DNA of 64,000 nucleotides from Candidatus Nitrospira nitrificans (lineage in GTDB: Bacteria > Nitrospirota > Nitrospiria > Nitrospirales > Nitrospiraceae). Location of the stretch: assembly GCF_001458775.1 (NCBI RefSeq), contig NZ_CZPZ01000010.1, forward strand, positions 1-64,000, written 5' to 3'. The notes under the pieces were generated by a model. The model saw only the letters and a program-made list of their open reading frames with translations. It was not told the DNA's origin and did no database searches. Below, in pieces: positions 46,415 through 55,404 of this stretch (within the stretch, counting starts at the first letter, position 1; the number at the start of each line of letters is the position of its first letter). The translations under genes and the position numbers were made by a program.

Positions 46415-46807
46415 TTACTTTCGTGGAAGGTTCGTCAAGAACACGACGAGGTCGCGAACGGAGATGACCCCGACCAACTTCCCGTCACGCGTCACTCCCA
46501 AATGTCGGAGGTGTGACTGCGCCATGAGATCGTTTGCATCCAACAATGTCTTGCTTTCCTCGATCGTCATGATGGGCGCCGACATAATTTGCTCGACGGT
46601 GGTCTTCGTGGCATCGGTCCCGGCCGCCACCACCCGGCGCATCATGTCCGTGTCCGTGATGATGCCGATGATCTCACGGTCGTTGGTCACGAACAAACTG
46701 CCGATCCCGCGATCGCGCATAATGCGCGCGGCCGTCTGTGTATCGGTATCACGAGGCACCGTCACGAACTTTTCTCGTGGAATCATGAACGACTTTACAG
46801 GAACCAT
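46415..46807 (-). CDS. CBS-domain pair protein
   Basis: This 130-aa protein is two CBS motifs and little else: FVTVPRDTDTQTAARIMRDR with GSLFVTNDREIIGIITDTDM, then APIMTIEESKTLLDANDLMA with HLGVTRDGKLVGVISVRDLV. Such Bateman modules bind adenine nucleotides and act as sensors, usually on a partner. Its place between cobA/hemD and hemB suggests a role in energy-linked control of tetrapyrrole synthesis, which is inference. AAGGAGGGAG precedes the ATG. Confidence 0.9.
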   Translation of the reverse strand: MVPVKSFMIPREKFVTVPRDTDTQTAARIMRDRGIGSLFVTNDREIIGIITDTDMMRRVVAAGTDATKTTVEQIMSAPIMTIEESKTLLDANDLMAQSHLRHLGVTRDGKLVGVISVRDLVVFLTNLPRK

Positions 46808-46856
46808 CTCGCTCTCCCTCCTTGTATAAGGCCATCACACATCGTGCGGGCGTTCA

Positions 46857-48425
46857 CTACTGCGGAGCTCCCGTGACAACCTGCTCACGGCTTTCATAAT
46901 GGTGGGCGATCGCATCCACCAGCGCGGGAATCGTATTCTCATCCGGCATGATCGAGACCGCCAAACCATATTCCTCTGCGGTCTTGGCGGTGATGGGTCC
47001 GATGCAGGCGATCGCGACGGATTGCACGAGCGGCTTCATCGCTTCCGCGCCACCAAGCATCGTCACAAAATTGCGGACCGTGGAAGAGCTTGTAAACGTG
47101 ACCACATGAATCCGATGATCCATGAGCTCCTGCCGCCACCCCCCGACATCCTCGTCCGGCGTGAGCGTGCGGTACACAGGGATCACGTCGACATGCGCTC
47201 CGGCGGCGCGAAGTTCGTCCGGCAAGAGCTCTCTGGCCGTTTCCGCCCGAGGAATCAGGATGCGGGTTCCTTGTAACTCCTGCCGATTCAGCGCGACCAA
47301 TACGCCTTCTGCCTGATATTCTTCCGGAACCAGGTCTGCTCTGACTCCGAACTTTTCCAACTCCTGAGCGGTGCGAGGCCCGATGCAACATAGCTGCCGC
47401 CCGGCCAAGCAGCGCGCGTCGAATCCACGAGCGAACAACCTGGTCATGAAACGGCTCACGCCATTGACGCTGGTAAAAATAATCCACTCATACGTCCTGA
47501 TCTCAGAAAGCGCGCGGTCCACAGGCGCCCAGTCGGGAGGAGGAACGATCTTGATCGTCGGAGCCTCGACGGGATCCGCGCCATAGCCGGCCAGCCGGGC
47601 GGCCAACTCACCGGCCTGTTCTTTCGCGCGCGTCATGAGCACCCGTTTTCCAAAGAGCGGGCGCTGTTCGAACCAGTTGAGCTTCGACCGAAGTCGAACG
47701 ACCTCCCCCACGACAATGACGGCCGGCGGCTCCATGTGCGCGGACTCCGCTTTCTCAACAATGTCCGCCAACGTGCCGATAATGGTCCGCTGCGAGACTC
47801 TCGTTCCCCATCGAATGATTGCCACTGGAGTCGACCCGGCTCGCCCTTCAGCCATTAACGTTGCGGCGATCGTCGAAAGATTTTTCATACCCATGAGAAA
47901 GACGACCGTCCCTTGGCTTGACGCCAGCCGTGACCAATCCAGGGTCGTGGAAGGCTTTTCCGGATCTTCATGTCCGGTGACAATCGTCAAGGTCGATGCC
48001 ATTGTCCGATGGGTCACCGGAATACCGGCATAGGCAGGAGCGGCCACAGCGGCGGTCACTCCAGGAATGATTTCGAATTTGATCCCGGCCGACGCGAGCG
48101 CTTCCGCTTCCTCTCCTCCCCGCCCAAAGACAAACGGATCGCCTCCCTTCAACCGCACGACCACGTTGCCTGCGCTCGCTTGTTCAATCAATAGACGATT
48201 GATCGCTTCCTGTTCAGGGTAGGTGCCTTTGCCCCTCCGTCCGACATACACCCGCGCTGCATGATCTCGAGCGTGGGCAAGGAGGGTAGGATTGGCGAGA
48301 TAATCGTAGAGAACCACGTCAGCCTGCTCAAGACACTCTTTTCCTCGAAGGGTCAACAGACCAGGATCTCCCGGACCAGCTCCGACCAAATAGACCTTCC
48401 CCTTGTTTCGTCGTACCATGTTCAC
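46857..48425 (-). CDS. cobA-hemD: fused uroporphyrinogen-III C-methyltransferase / uroporphyrinogen-III synthase
   Basis: This 522-aa protein is a natural fusion. Residues 1-245 are the SUMT (CobA) domain: VYLVGAGPGDPGLLTLRGKE, RLKGGDPFVFGRGGEEAEAL and TIVTGHEDPEKP. Residues about 255-510 are HemD (KRVLMTRAKEQAGELAARLA, YEWIIFTSVNGVSRFM, FTSSSTVRNFVTML). It makes uroporphyrinogen III and then precorrin-2, the branch point to sirohaem, cobalamin and haem d1. A GTG start at 48425 overlaps the hemC stop; the ATG at 48419 is an alternative. It is downstream of hemC in the same operon. Confidence 0.96.
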   Translation of the reverse strand: MNMVRRNKGKVYLVGAGPGDPGLLTLRGKECLEQADVVLYDYLANPTLLAHARDHAARVYVGRRGKGTYPEQEAINRLLIEQASAGNVVVRLKGGDPFVFGRGGEEAEALASAGIKFEIIPGVTAAVAAPAYAGIPVTHRTMASTLTIVTGHEDPEKPSTTLDWSRLASSQGTVVFLMGMKNLSTIAATLMAEGRAGSTPVAIIRWGTRVSQRTIIGTLADIVEKAESAHMEPPAVIVVGEVVRLRSKLNWFEQRPLFGKRVLMTRAKEQAGELAARLAGYGADPVEAPTIKIVPPPDWAPVDRALSEIRTYEWIIFTSVNGVSRFMTRLFARGFDARCLAGRQLCCIGPRTAQELEKFGVRADLVPEEYQAEGVLVALNRQELQGTRILIPRAETARELLPDELRAAGAHVDVIPVYRTLTPDEDVGGWRQELMDHRIHVVTFTSSSTVRNFVTMLGGAEAMKPLVQSVAIACIGPITAKTAEEYGLAVSIMPDENTIPALVDAIAHHYESREQVVTGAPQ

Positions 48426-49369
48426 ACTGATCCGTAAATCTCTCGGAGAATTTTGTCCCCTCCCCGAGTCAGCAGTCGTTCAGCCAATTGAACGCCAAGA
48501 ACGTATGCCTGCTGACCTGACCCCTCAATCTGGTCGCGAAGGACGGTCTTCCCGTCGACCGTGGCGATAAGGCCATCCAAGATTACCTGCTCACCGGACA
48601 GGGTGGCGTGGGCTGCGATCGGCACCTGACAGCCCCCTTCGAGACGGTACAAGAAGGCCCGCTCTGCGGTCACAGTCGTTTGGGTAGCCTGATGATTGAG
48701 TCGGAATAAGACGGAACGCACGAATGCATCACTCGCCCGACCTTCGATCCCAAGGGCGCCCTGTCCGATCGCAGGCAGGCTGAGGATGGGGGAAAGATAT
48801 TCCGTGATGGTCTGAGACCACCCCAACCGATGCAGGCCGGCAGCGGCCAAAACGATGGCATCGAATTGGCCTTCTTTGAGCTTTTTTAACCGCGTATCCA
48901 GGTTTCCACGCAGCATCGCGATCTTCAAGTCCGGCCGGGCCTGTAATAGTTGCGCTTGGCGTCGAAGGCTGGCGGTCCCGATGCTGGCGCCGAATGGAAG
49001 GTCCTGGAATGAGTGCCCGGCACGACTGACGAGGGCATCGCGAGCATCCTCACGCGGAGGGATACAGAGAATGTCGAGCCCGTCGGGCAATTGCGCTGGA
49101 ACATCCTTCATGCTGTGCACCGCGAAATCGATCTCGCCGGCGAGCAACGCGTCCTCGATTTCCTTGACGAACAGACCTTTTCCCCCGATTTTTGCCAACG
49201 GCACATCGATGATCTTGTCGCCGGATGTCTGAATCTTCTTCAGCACGACCCGGACCTCCGGGACCACTTCCTGCACCTTGGACTGAAACCATTCACTTTG
49301 ACAAAGCGCCAATTTGCTCCCTCTCGTCCCCAGCACCAAGGTTGAGCGTTGGCCGTTCTGTACCGACAC
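48422..49369 (-). CDS. hemC: hydroxymethylbilane synthase (porphobilinogen deaminase)
   Basis: HemC links four porphobilinogens into hydroxymethylbilane. The 315-aa protein has LGTRGSKLALCQSEWFQ, the Asp-containing DFAVHSMKDVPAQLPDGL, GTASLRRQAQL, and the dipyrromethane-cofactor Cys247 in LEGGCQVPIAAHA. The start is a GTG at 49369. It follows hemA by 27 bp and its stop overlaps the start of the cobA-hemD fusion. Confidence 0.97.
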   Translation of the reverse strand: MSVQNGQRSTLVLGTRGSKLALCQSEWFQSKVQEVVPEVRVVLKKIQTSGDKIIDVPLAKIGGKGLFVKEIEDALLAGEIDFAVHSMKDVPAQLPDGLDILCIPPREDARDALVSRAGHSFQDLPFGASIGTASLRRQAQLLQARPDLKIAMLRGNLDTRLKKLKEGQFDAIVLAAAGLHRLGWSQTITEYLSPILSLPAIGQGALGIEGRASDAFVRSVLFRLNHQATQTTVTAERAFLYRLEGGCQVPIAAHATLSGEQVILDGLIATVDGKTVLRDQIEGSGQQAYVLGVQLAERLLTRGGDKILREIYGSV

Positions 49370-49396
49370 GTTGAAGCTCTTTTCGTTAGCCGCCCA

Positions 49397-50788
49397 TCAG
49401 CGGGTTCGTTTATGGACTGCTGCTTCCGAAACCGGATCCTCGGCATCCGATTCCGCCGGATTCTCCGTATGACACCGCGGCGACTCGCGATAGGTTTCGA
49501 TCTGTTGAATAGGCGCCGCGTGCCGGTCGAGAGAGAAAAATCGACGTGCCGCTTCGACAAACGCCGGGCCGTTCGAAGAATTGACTTCAGCCTTGAGGGT
49601 GACCATGGTGCGATGAATCATTTTATTGACGATCGAAGACGCCAGGCCTTCAACCACTTCGCGGTCCTGAGGAGACAGATGCGGCAATCGCGCGAGCACC
49701 TTGTCGACTTCCGCCCGCTTCAGGTCGTCGACGTGGTTTCTGAGCGCGACGATCGTCGGCGTGACCTCCAAGGATTTCATCCAATCCAGCATAGTGGTCA
49801 CTTCTTCCAAAACCATCCGCTCGGCCTTCTCCGCTTCCTGCACGCGCTCGGCTCGGTTCTGTTCGACGCGATGTTTCAGGTCGTCAATATCGAAGAGAAA
49901 CGCATTGTCGACATGGCGAACAGCCGGATCAATGTTCCGCGGAACCGAAATGTCGATCAAGAACATCGGACGGTTCATGCGCTCTTCGACCGCGCGATGC
50001 ACATCCTCGGCGCCGACAAGATAATGGGCCGCGCCCGTCGACACCAGCACAATATCCGCGGAGGCCATGTCGTCCTTGAACTGATCGAATGGAACAGCCG
50101 TGCCGCCGAACTTCTCGGCTAGATCGACCGCATGTTGCGGAGTCCTCGTCGTGATGCGCACATGTCCCACACCATGGGCGATCAAATGGCGCGCGGCCAG
50201 CTTCGCCATTTCACCGGCGCCGACCAACAGCACCGTCTTCTCGTGAAGATCCGAAAAGATCTTCTTGGCCAGTTCGACGGCGGCATAGCTGACCGAGACC
50301 GCCATTTCGGAAATTTTCGTTTCGGTCCGCACCCGTTTGGCCACCGAGATGGCCTTCTTGACGACCTTGTTCATGATCACCCCGGTCGTCTTATGGGTCA
50401 GCGCCACTTCGAACGCATTCTTGAGTTGTCCCAAGATTTGAGATTCCCCGATGATCATCGAATCAAGACTGGCTGCGACTCTGAACAAGTGACCGATCGC
50501 TCGATCGCCGGTATGCCAATAGAGGTGCGGGGTCAACTGTTCGGAAGACAACGACAGATGGGTGTCGGCAAGAAACTCCTGAATGCGCCCATAGCCGGCT
50601 TCCACATCATCGACAACCGAATAGACCTCGACGCGATTGCAGGTCGAGAGCAGGACGCCTTCTTTGACTCCGGAATACGAACAGAGGCGAGTGAGCGCCT
50701 CGCCAAGACGGCTTTCGGGAACCGCCAAACGCTCTCGGATTTCGACCGGAGCCGTCTTGTGACTCAACCCGACGACGATCAGATGCAT
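49397..50788 (-). CDS. hemA: glutamyl-tRNA reductase
   Basis: HemA reduces glutamyl-tRNA to glutamate-1-semialdehyde, the first step of C5 tetrapyrrole synthesis. The 463-aa protein has VGLSHKTAPVEIRERLAV, the catalytic Cys50 in LLSTCNRVEVYSV, the NADPH-binding VLLVGAGEMAKLAARHL, and the dimerisation helices at the C-terminus. It is 31 bp after the CcsA-like gene. The extra 50 residues at the end are Arg- and Glu-rich with no motif. Confidence 0.97.
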   Translation of the reverse strand: MHLIVVGLSHKTAPVEIRERLAVPESRLGEALTRLCSYSGVKEGVLLSTCNRVEVYSVVDDVEAGYGRIQEFLADTHLSLSSEQLTPHLYWHTGDRAIGHLFRVAASLDSMIIGESQILGQLKNAFEVALTHKTTGVIMNKVVKKAISVAKRVRTETKISEMAVSVSYAAVELAKKIFSDLHEKTVLLVGAGEMAKLAARHLIAHGVGHVRITTRTPQHAVDLAEKFGGTAVPFDQFKDDMASADIVLVSTGAAHYLVGAEDVHRAVEERMNRPMFLIDISVPRNIDPAVRHVDNAFLFDIDDLKHRVEQNRAERVQEAEKAERMVLEEVTTMLDWMKSLEVTPTIVALRNHVDDLKRAEVDKVLARLPHLSPQDREVVEGLASSIVNKMIHRTMVTLKAEVNSSNGPAFVEAARRFFSLDRHAAPIQQIETYRESPRCHTENPAESDAEDPVSEAAVHKRTR

Positions 50789-50819
50789 GTGACTATCAAC
50801 CGCATAGAGTGACCAGGCC

Positions 50820-51611
50820 CTAGGTTTCTTTCAGCACCACGCCGACCAATGTGAGAATGACGCAGGCGAACCCGATGACCGTCAGGTAGGCCGCGCGCTT
50901 CGCCCTCCACCCGACGGTCAACCGTCCAAGCAACACGACGAAATAAAAGACCCAGGTGACCAGCGCCCCGATTTGCTCGGAGTTCCAACTGACATAGGAT
51001 CCGCGCGCAAACTCAGCCGAAATGGCTCCCGTGACAATTCCCAGGGTCAGCAAGGGAAATCCCAAGACGATGGATTGCTGATTGAGATGGTCGAGAAAGT
51101 CGAGCGCCGGCAGCTTGCTGTAGAGAACGTTGAACTGTTTCGACTTGAGGAGTCGATCCTGAATCAGGTACATCACTCCTGCCACGAAGGCAACGGTAAA
51201 TCCCACCGTTCCCAACATGCTGAGCGTGACATGAAACCATAAGGTCTTGAACACAGGCTGAAGCGTGGGGGCCGTTTCCGGAAGGGCAGCAGACGAGACC
51301 AAGGAGACTAAGGCCAAGGGCACCATGAAGGACCCCAGCACATAGATCCGATGGCGAAACTCAACGACCACGAACACAAGAATGATCATCCAAGAGAAAA
51401 ACGAAAGGGCGTCCGAAAAGCTGGGCGGCGCCGAAGTTGAGACCTCGACTATTCTAATGACGAGACCGATGGTATGCGAGAGGAAGCCGGCCGCCGTAAT
51501 CGTTAATGACACATTCGACAAGGCTTCGGAACGTCGCAGTAAATAGGCAAGAAACGACACCGTCGCCGCAAAGTAGAGAACCATGGTGACCATGAAACAA
51601 ACGGCTGCCAT
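50820..51611 (-). CDS. cytochrome c assembly protein, CcsA/HemX-like
   Basis: This 263-aa protein has about eight membrane helices and the CcmC/CcsA family pattern near the end (ARGSYVSWNSEQIGALVTWV), a variant of the tryptophan-rich haem-handling WWD segment. Conserved His residues occur in the helices (SHTIGLVIRIVE, LWFHVTLSMLG). Members placed ahead of hemA are called HemX or CcsA and are thought to handle haem or stabilise HemA. It is the first gene of the minus-strand tetrapyrrole operon and is divergent from rsmI. Confidence 0.88.
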   Translation of the reverse strand: MAAVCFMVTMVLYFAATVSFLAYLLRRSEALSNVSLTITAAGFLSHTIGLVIRIVEVSTSAPPSFSDALSFFSWMIILVFVVVEFRHRIYVLGSFMVPLALVSLVSSAALPETAPTLQPVFKTLWFHVTLSMLGTVGFTVAFVAGVMYLIQDRLLKSKQFNVLYSKLPALDFLDHLNQQSIVLGFPLLTLGIVTGAISAEFARGSYVSWNSEQIGALVTWVFYFVVLLGRLTVGWRAKRAAYLTVIGFACVILTLVGVVLKET

Positions 51612-51673
51612 CGGGAATGCCCCTGCGGTGACTCGAAACCTCGCGCCGACAAGAGAAGCGTGAAATTATATCG

Positions 51674-52477
51674 ATGCGGACCAAACAGAGTCAACAAAAC
51701 GTCGGTGCTGCAATGACTTCGATCAATCGGCTCCATCAGAGCGGAACACTCTACGTGGTCGCCGTGCCCATCGGACATCCCGACGATGTAACCGTGCGCG
51801 CCATTGAGATCCTCGGCAAGGTAGACCTGATCGCCTCCGAAGATCCAAAAGTGACGCAACGACTTCTGACGCATCACGGCATTCAGGCCACCGTGACGAG
51901 CTACGGACCCAGAAACCTTCAAGAAAAAGCGGCGGTGCTTCTGCAACGGTTACAGCAAGGCGGTCATATCGCATTAGTATCGGATTGTGGTTCTCCCCTC
52001 GTCGCCGACCCCGGCCAGCTTCTCGTCGCGGCTGCCCATGCGCATGGCATTCCCGTGGTTCCGGTCCCCGGTCCTTCTGCGATTATCGCGGCTCTGACTG
52101 CCGCAGGACTCTCCTGCGACTCCTTCTATTTTCTTGGACATTTGCCGAATCGAGCTTCACACATCGACCGATGCCTTTTGACTTCTCTGAAGCGGGAAGT
52201 GCCGACTGTTGCATTCTGCACAAAGACATCGGTCGCGCGCGCGCTGAAGACCCTTGGCGAGCTCGCTCCCGTCCGCCCTGTGGTTGTGGCCTACGACTTG
52301 ACGAAACCGAATGAGTCCGTCATTCGCGGAACGGCTTGTGAGGTTCTTGAGAGACTATACCCTACTCGTGGAGGGGACGTGACACTCGTTCTTGCAGGAA
52401 CAGATGGGACAGAATCGGATGACCACGGCGTGCGTCACGCTCAGTCGTTCTCCTCTCGACGGATCAAGACCCGATAG
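51674..52477 (+). CDS. rsmI: 16S rRNA (cytidine(1402)-2'-O)-methyltransferase
   Basis: This 267-aa tetrapyrrole-methylase-fold protein matches RsmI: GTLYVVAVPIGHPDDVTVRA, ASEDPKVTQRLLTHHGI, VSDCGSPLVADPGQLLVAAA, and VPVPGPSAIIAALTAAGLSC. The PIGHPDD stretch differs from the usual PIGNLxD. It should methylate C1402 in the ribosomal P-site with SAM. The start may be the ATG at 51674 or the one at 51713 just before the domain; neither has a ribosome binding site. Its 3' end overlaps the convergent tusA gene by 37 bp. Confidence 0.9.
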   Translation: MRTKQSQQNVGAAMTSINRLHQSGTLYVVAVPIGHPDDVTVRAIEILGKVDLIASEDPKVTQRLLTHHGIQATVTSYGPRNLQEKAAVLLQRLQQGGHIALVSDCGSPLVADPGQLLVAAAHAHGIPVVPVPGPSAIIAALTAAGLSCDSFYFLGHLPNRASHIDRCLLTSLKREVPTVAFCTKTSVARALKTLGELAPVRPVVVAYDLTKPNESVIRGTACEVLERLYPTRGGDVTLVLAGTDGTESDDHGVRHAQSFSSRRIKTR

Positions 52478-52704
52478 GCCTGGTCGATTCGCTCTCGAGA
52501 CAGTACGGTATGGCCTTCGTTCTCGACGCTACGAGGAACGTTGCGGATGGGATCTCCGTCATCGAGAAGCACGGACAGCACCTGCCCTTGCTTCAAGGTC
52601 TCCAGCTTGAGCTTGGTCTTCACGAAGTTATAGGGGCAAATCACGCCGCGAAGATCAAGTTCGACATCGGATGAAGGAGGGGTCAGCTGTTCGTCCATAG
52701 ACAA
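52441..52704 (-). CDS. TusA family sulfurtransferase
   Basis: This 87-aa protein has the TusA/YedF signature DLRGVICPYNFVKTKLKLE with the active Cys23 followed by Pro. Family members carry persulfide sulfur for tRNA thiolation, molybdenum cofactor or sulfur oxidation. No tusBCD or dsr genes are next to it, so the role is open. The last 12 codons overlap rsmI on the other strand. Confidence 0.92.
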   Translation of the reverse strand: MSMDEQLTPPSSDVELDLRGVICPYNFVKTKLKLETLKQGQVLSVLLDDGDPIRNVPRSVENEGHTVLSRERIDQAYRVLIRREEND

Positions 52705-52786
52705 TAACTCGGTACGACAAAGTTCGCTTTCTTAACTCTACGCTATCAAGGGAAAGTGAGTTCAGCAAGGCGTACGGCCATACAAA

Positions 52787-52816
52787 GGAGGGGCAGCATC
52801 ATTACGCCGCCCCTCC
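52787..52816 (-). terminator. hairpin after the 52842 secreted-protein gene
   Basis: Read on the minus strand, GGAGGGGC and GCCCCTCC form a perfect 8-bp stem around a 14-nt loop, followed by TTTGT. It begins 26 bp after the stop codon at 52842. The T-tract is short, so termination may be partial. Confidence 0.6.
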
Positions 52817-52841
52817 ACAAAAACCAAACACTCAGACTGTC

Positions 52842-53606
52842 TTAGTTAAATCCCTTTATCAAATTTGGCTTTGACGGATCGGTTCCGTAGTCGGATATGT
52901 TGGGAACCTTTGTTTCCGGAGTGACTGTTTTGTACCCCCAGCCTGGTTGAGGTTCACAATTCCAGCATGGAGCCGAACCGGTGTACTCACCGACAGTGGT
53001 ATCCACGGTCCCAGTAATCTTGCCGGGCAACACGGATCCCGCCACCCCTCCGGTCATACTGCCACTGCTTGTTTCAATGGCGCGCTCGGTCGAGGGATTC
53101 GGGCGCTGGCCCAAACCACCAAATCCGGCGAGTCGCTCATTGCCGCGCAAGAGATAGACTTCCCGAACGATCTTACGGCCGACCCCATACTGCTGATTGG
53201 GTGTGACCGCTTCAATCACTTGGAGGGAGATATCATCGCCGCTATTTAAGACTTTGATCTGATCCAGGCTGGTTCTTTCGTCAAAATAGACCGTCATCGA
53301 ACTCATGGCTCCAGCTCCCGCCCGGCCTTCATCATGGGAGCTTCCACCGGTTTCCAAATGCATTTTCGCGGCTGGAAAATCAATGGCCAGGACACGGCCA
53401 TAGATGGTTTCCGGTAGAGACAGTCTATCGATAAACGAATTTCGATCGAAAGCCTGAACGCGGTTTGCATTTCCAGACACATCGCCTACCCCGGTTCCGA
53501 CTCCCATTGCTGAGCCACCAGACTGCTGAAGTCGCTCTTGAGCCACTGCAACATTCATAGAGCCGACACAAAGTATTGCGGCCCCAAGCGCCAACACTTT
53601 ACGCAT
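52842..53606 (-). CDS. secreted protein of unknown function
   Basis: This 254-aa protein has an AAGGAGG site and a signal peptide ending at VAVAQERL. The centre (ETIYGRVLAIDFPAAKMHLE and MTVYFDERTSLDQIKVL) looks like a small beta-barrel unit as seen in periplasmic OB-like proteins. The last third is low-complexity, rich in Gly, Thr, Pro and Ser, with a Cys pair (APCWNCEPQPGWGY). I do not recognise a family. A 13-bp palindrome lies just ahead of the ribosome binding site. Confidence 0.65.
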   Translation of the reverse strand: MRKVLALGAAILCVGSMNVAVAQERLQQSGGSAMGVGTGVGDVSGNANRVQAFDRNSFIDRLSLPETIYGRVLAIDFPAAKMHLETGGSSHDEGRAGAGAMSSMTVYFDERTSLDQIKVLNSGDDISLQVIEAVTPNQQYGVGRKIVREVYLLRGNERLAGFGGLGQRPNPSTERAIETSSGSMTGGVAGSVLPGKITGTVDTTVGEYTGSAPCWNCEPQPGWGYKTVTPETKVPNISDYGTDPSKPNLIKGFN

Positions 53607-53627
53607 GTGCTGCCTCCTTAAATAAAT

Positions 53628-53640
53628 GGACGAGTCGTCC
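53628..53640. promoter_or_regulatory. perfect 13-bp palindrome ahead of the secreted-protein gene
   Basis: GGACGAGTCGTCC reads the same on both strands around its central base, within AT-rich flanks. It lies 21-34 bp before the start codon at 53606, just outside the ribosome binding site. It could be an operator or a 5'-UTR hairpin. Confidence 0.4.
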
Positions 53641-53857
53641 TAAATAAGAAAGAACTCTATCGATGATCCCGAAACACTTCATTACTCGTTGGTCAGGTTG
53701 AGATCGAAGCCTACTCATACACCATTGAGAAACATGCAGAAACTAGGCTAATGGCACGTCCCTGTCAAGAGGATACTTGATGGCGAACCTGACATTCGAT
53801 ATCCCAGGGGTTCCTTTACAATCTCTGTGCTCCATGCGGCTCAATCAATCATGTTGT

Positions 53858-53944
53858 TGGTGCCCAGAGGGAGGGTCGAACTCCCACTCTCTTGCGAGAA
53901 CCGGATTTTGAGTCCGGCGCGTCTGCCAGTTCCGCCATCCGGGC
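53858..53944 (-). tRNA. tRNA-Leu (anticodon CAA)
   Basis: Read on the minus strand, the 87-nt gene starts GCCCGGATGGCGGAACTGG and ends TCTGGGC-A-CCA. The acceptor stem pairs seven bases with one G-U. The anticodon stem-loop CCGGA-CTCAAAA-TCCGG gives CAA, which reads UUG. A long variable arm (TTCTCGCAAGAGA region) and the GTTCGAC T-loop fit a class II leucine tRNA. The CCA end is encoded in the DNA. Confidence 0.97.
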
Positions 53945-54117
53945 ACAAGTCTACCCTTCGCAGCTGGTGTGTTTTTAGCATGACGACACCGGAGGGTCAA
54001 TCGGCATCCGTTGCGTGACTCAGCGAGCTGAAACGTACCGACTGCGATCGTGCAGTACCTCGCCCTCACTCGGCGTCGAGAACTACACATAATATAACGA
54101 TCGCCTATTTCTCTTTT

Positions 54118-54903
54118 TTATCCGAAACGATCTAGATAGGCGCAAGGCGTGTCTCTGTCTGATTGGCTTCTGAGCCAGTCTTGGAAATGGGTCGTGCCGA
54201 CGCAGTAGTGGCCGGCAGGCACCAACGATCGGTCGTTGAGCTTCCCGCCAAAATAGAGCGCCTGATGATCGGCCAGGACCTCGCGAGAGTCCTGGCCGCC
54301 ATTCAAAAGACGGCGCGCGACTTCGTCCAGGCGGATCCGATCAGGTCCTGCTAAATCGATCGTACGGTTGCATGGCGGGCGTTCGGCCACTTCGATCAGG
54401 AAGGCAACGACGTCATCCGCTGCAATGGGCTGCATCAGCACTGGAGGGAGTCGAACCGTAGCGCCTTGAGTGCCCAGGTCGGTGATCGTCTTGATGAATT
54501 CAAAAAATTGCGTGGCTCGAACAATCGTATACGGCATCGGACCGAGCTGGACCAGCTGCTCTTGAGCCACTTTCGCCCGCATATAGCCGACGTCCGCCAT
54601 ACGGTCTGCCCCGACGACCGACAGCACGATGTGGTGCTGCACCGTTGTCCCTGCTTCAGCGGATAGGAGATTTCGTGTTGATGTGCCAAAAAAATGCATG
54701 ACCGCGGCAGACTCGAAGGACGCTGGATTCGTGGCGTCGATAACGACCTGGGCATCCTTCAACGCTGCTGTCAGTCCAGAGCCCGTGAGCGTGTCGACAC
54801 CCGATGCGGGTGATGCTGGTATGCCCTGATGCCCACGTTGATCGAGCTGTCTGACTAGCCGAGCGCCGATCAGCCCGCTGCCGCCAATGACGACGATCTT
54901 CAT
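54118..54903 (-). CDS. NAD(P)-binding SDR/NmrA-like protein
   Basis: This 261-aa protein begins with MKIVVIGGSGLIGARLVRQL, a GxxGxxG Rossmann motif of the atypical short-chain dehydrogenase group. Later parts (HIVLSVVGADRMADVGYMRA, YTIVRATQFFEFI) match NmrA/quinone-reductase-like proteins that sense redox state or reduce quinones. The classical YxxxK pair is not clear. It is downstream of the cupin gene by 91 bp on the same strand and probably belongs to the Rrf2 neighbourhood. Confidence 0.85.
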   Translation of the reverse strand: MKIVVIGGSGLIGARLVRQLDQRGHQGIPASPASGVDTLTGSGLTAALKDAQVVIDATNPASFESAAVMHFFGTSTRNLLSAEAGTTVQHHIVLSVVGADRMADVGYMRAKVAQEQLVQLGPMPYTIVRATQFFEFIKTITDLGTQGATVRLPPVLMQPIAADDVVAFLIEVAERPPCNRTIDLAGPDRIRLDEVARRLLNGGQDSREVLADHQALYFGGKLNDRSLVPAGHYCVGTTHFQDWLRSQSDRDTPCAYLDRFG

Positions 54904-54994
54904 ATCGGTTTTTTGTCCTTACGCCCGTGACCGAGGGACGAAGCCTTCAAACTGCCCTCCTCGTGCGACAAAGAGACTTCTCCTGTAACCAGAG

Positions 54995-55384
54995 CTACTT
55001 GACAGGTACCAGCACCGGCGCCTGCTTGTCCTTGAGGAAGAACACCACGAACTTTGCCGGCTTGGTATCGCTCGCGTTTCGTCCCACCGTATGCACATCG
55101 TTCGGCCCTTCGTAGAAGGTTTGTCCCGGCGTCAAGGTCACAGGTTTCCCTCCCTCGACCTGCATGACAATAGAGCCTTCGAGCACATAGATGAACACAT
55201 GCGCATTGTGCCGGTGTACTGAGTCGGTTGAACCAGGAGGAAAATTGACAGTGACCATCAGTCCTTCTTTGCCGGGCATGTCGACAAGATCTTTTGAGAA
55301 CAGCGGCGTGACTTCAGCTTGCTGTGCCAAAAGAGGACTAGACATGAAGCTCACAAACCAGCAGGTCAACAGCAGTTTTTTCAT
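54995..55384 (-). CDS. secreted cupin-domain protein
   Basis: This 129-aa protein has a signal peptide ending at PLLAQQA. The single cupin unit has the metal-binding pattern STDSVHRHNAHVFIYVLEGS with two His and then EGPNDVHTV with a third. Such proteins bind a metal ion and small ligands. An inverted repeat, GTACAT-N7-ATGTAC, lies 21 bp ahead of the start codon and may be its operator. It is followed by the SDR gene. Confidence 0.85.
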   Translation of the reverse strand: MKKLLLTCWFVSFMSSPLLAQQAEVTPLFSKDLVDMPGKEGLMVTVNFPPGSTDSVHRHNAHVFIYVLEGSIVMQVEGGKPVTLTPGQTFYEGPNDVHTVGRNASDTKPAKFVVFFLKDKQAPVLVPVK

Positions 55385-55404
55385 CGTTGTATCCTTTCTG
55401 ATAT

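Noticed and set aside
53827-54018. Plus-strand frame reading through the tRNA-Leu region
   Set aside because: A conserved-looking peptide (GRVELPLSCENRILSPARLP) is only the complement of a tRNA gene translated, a common false protein.
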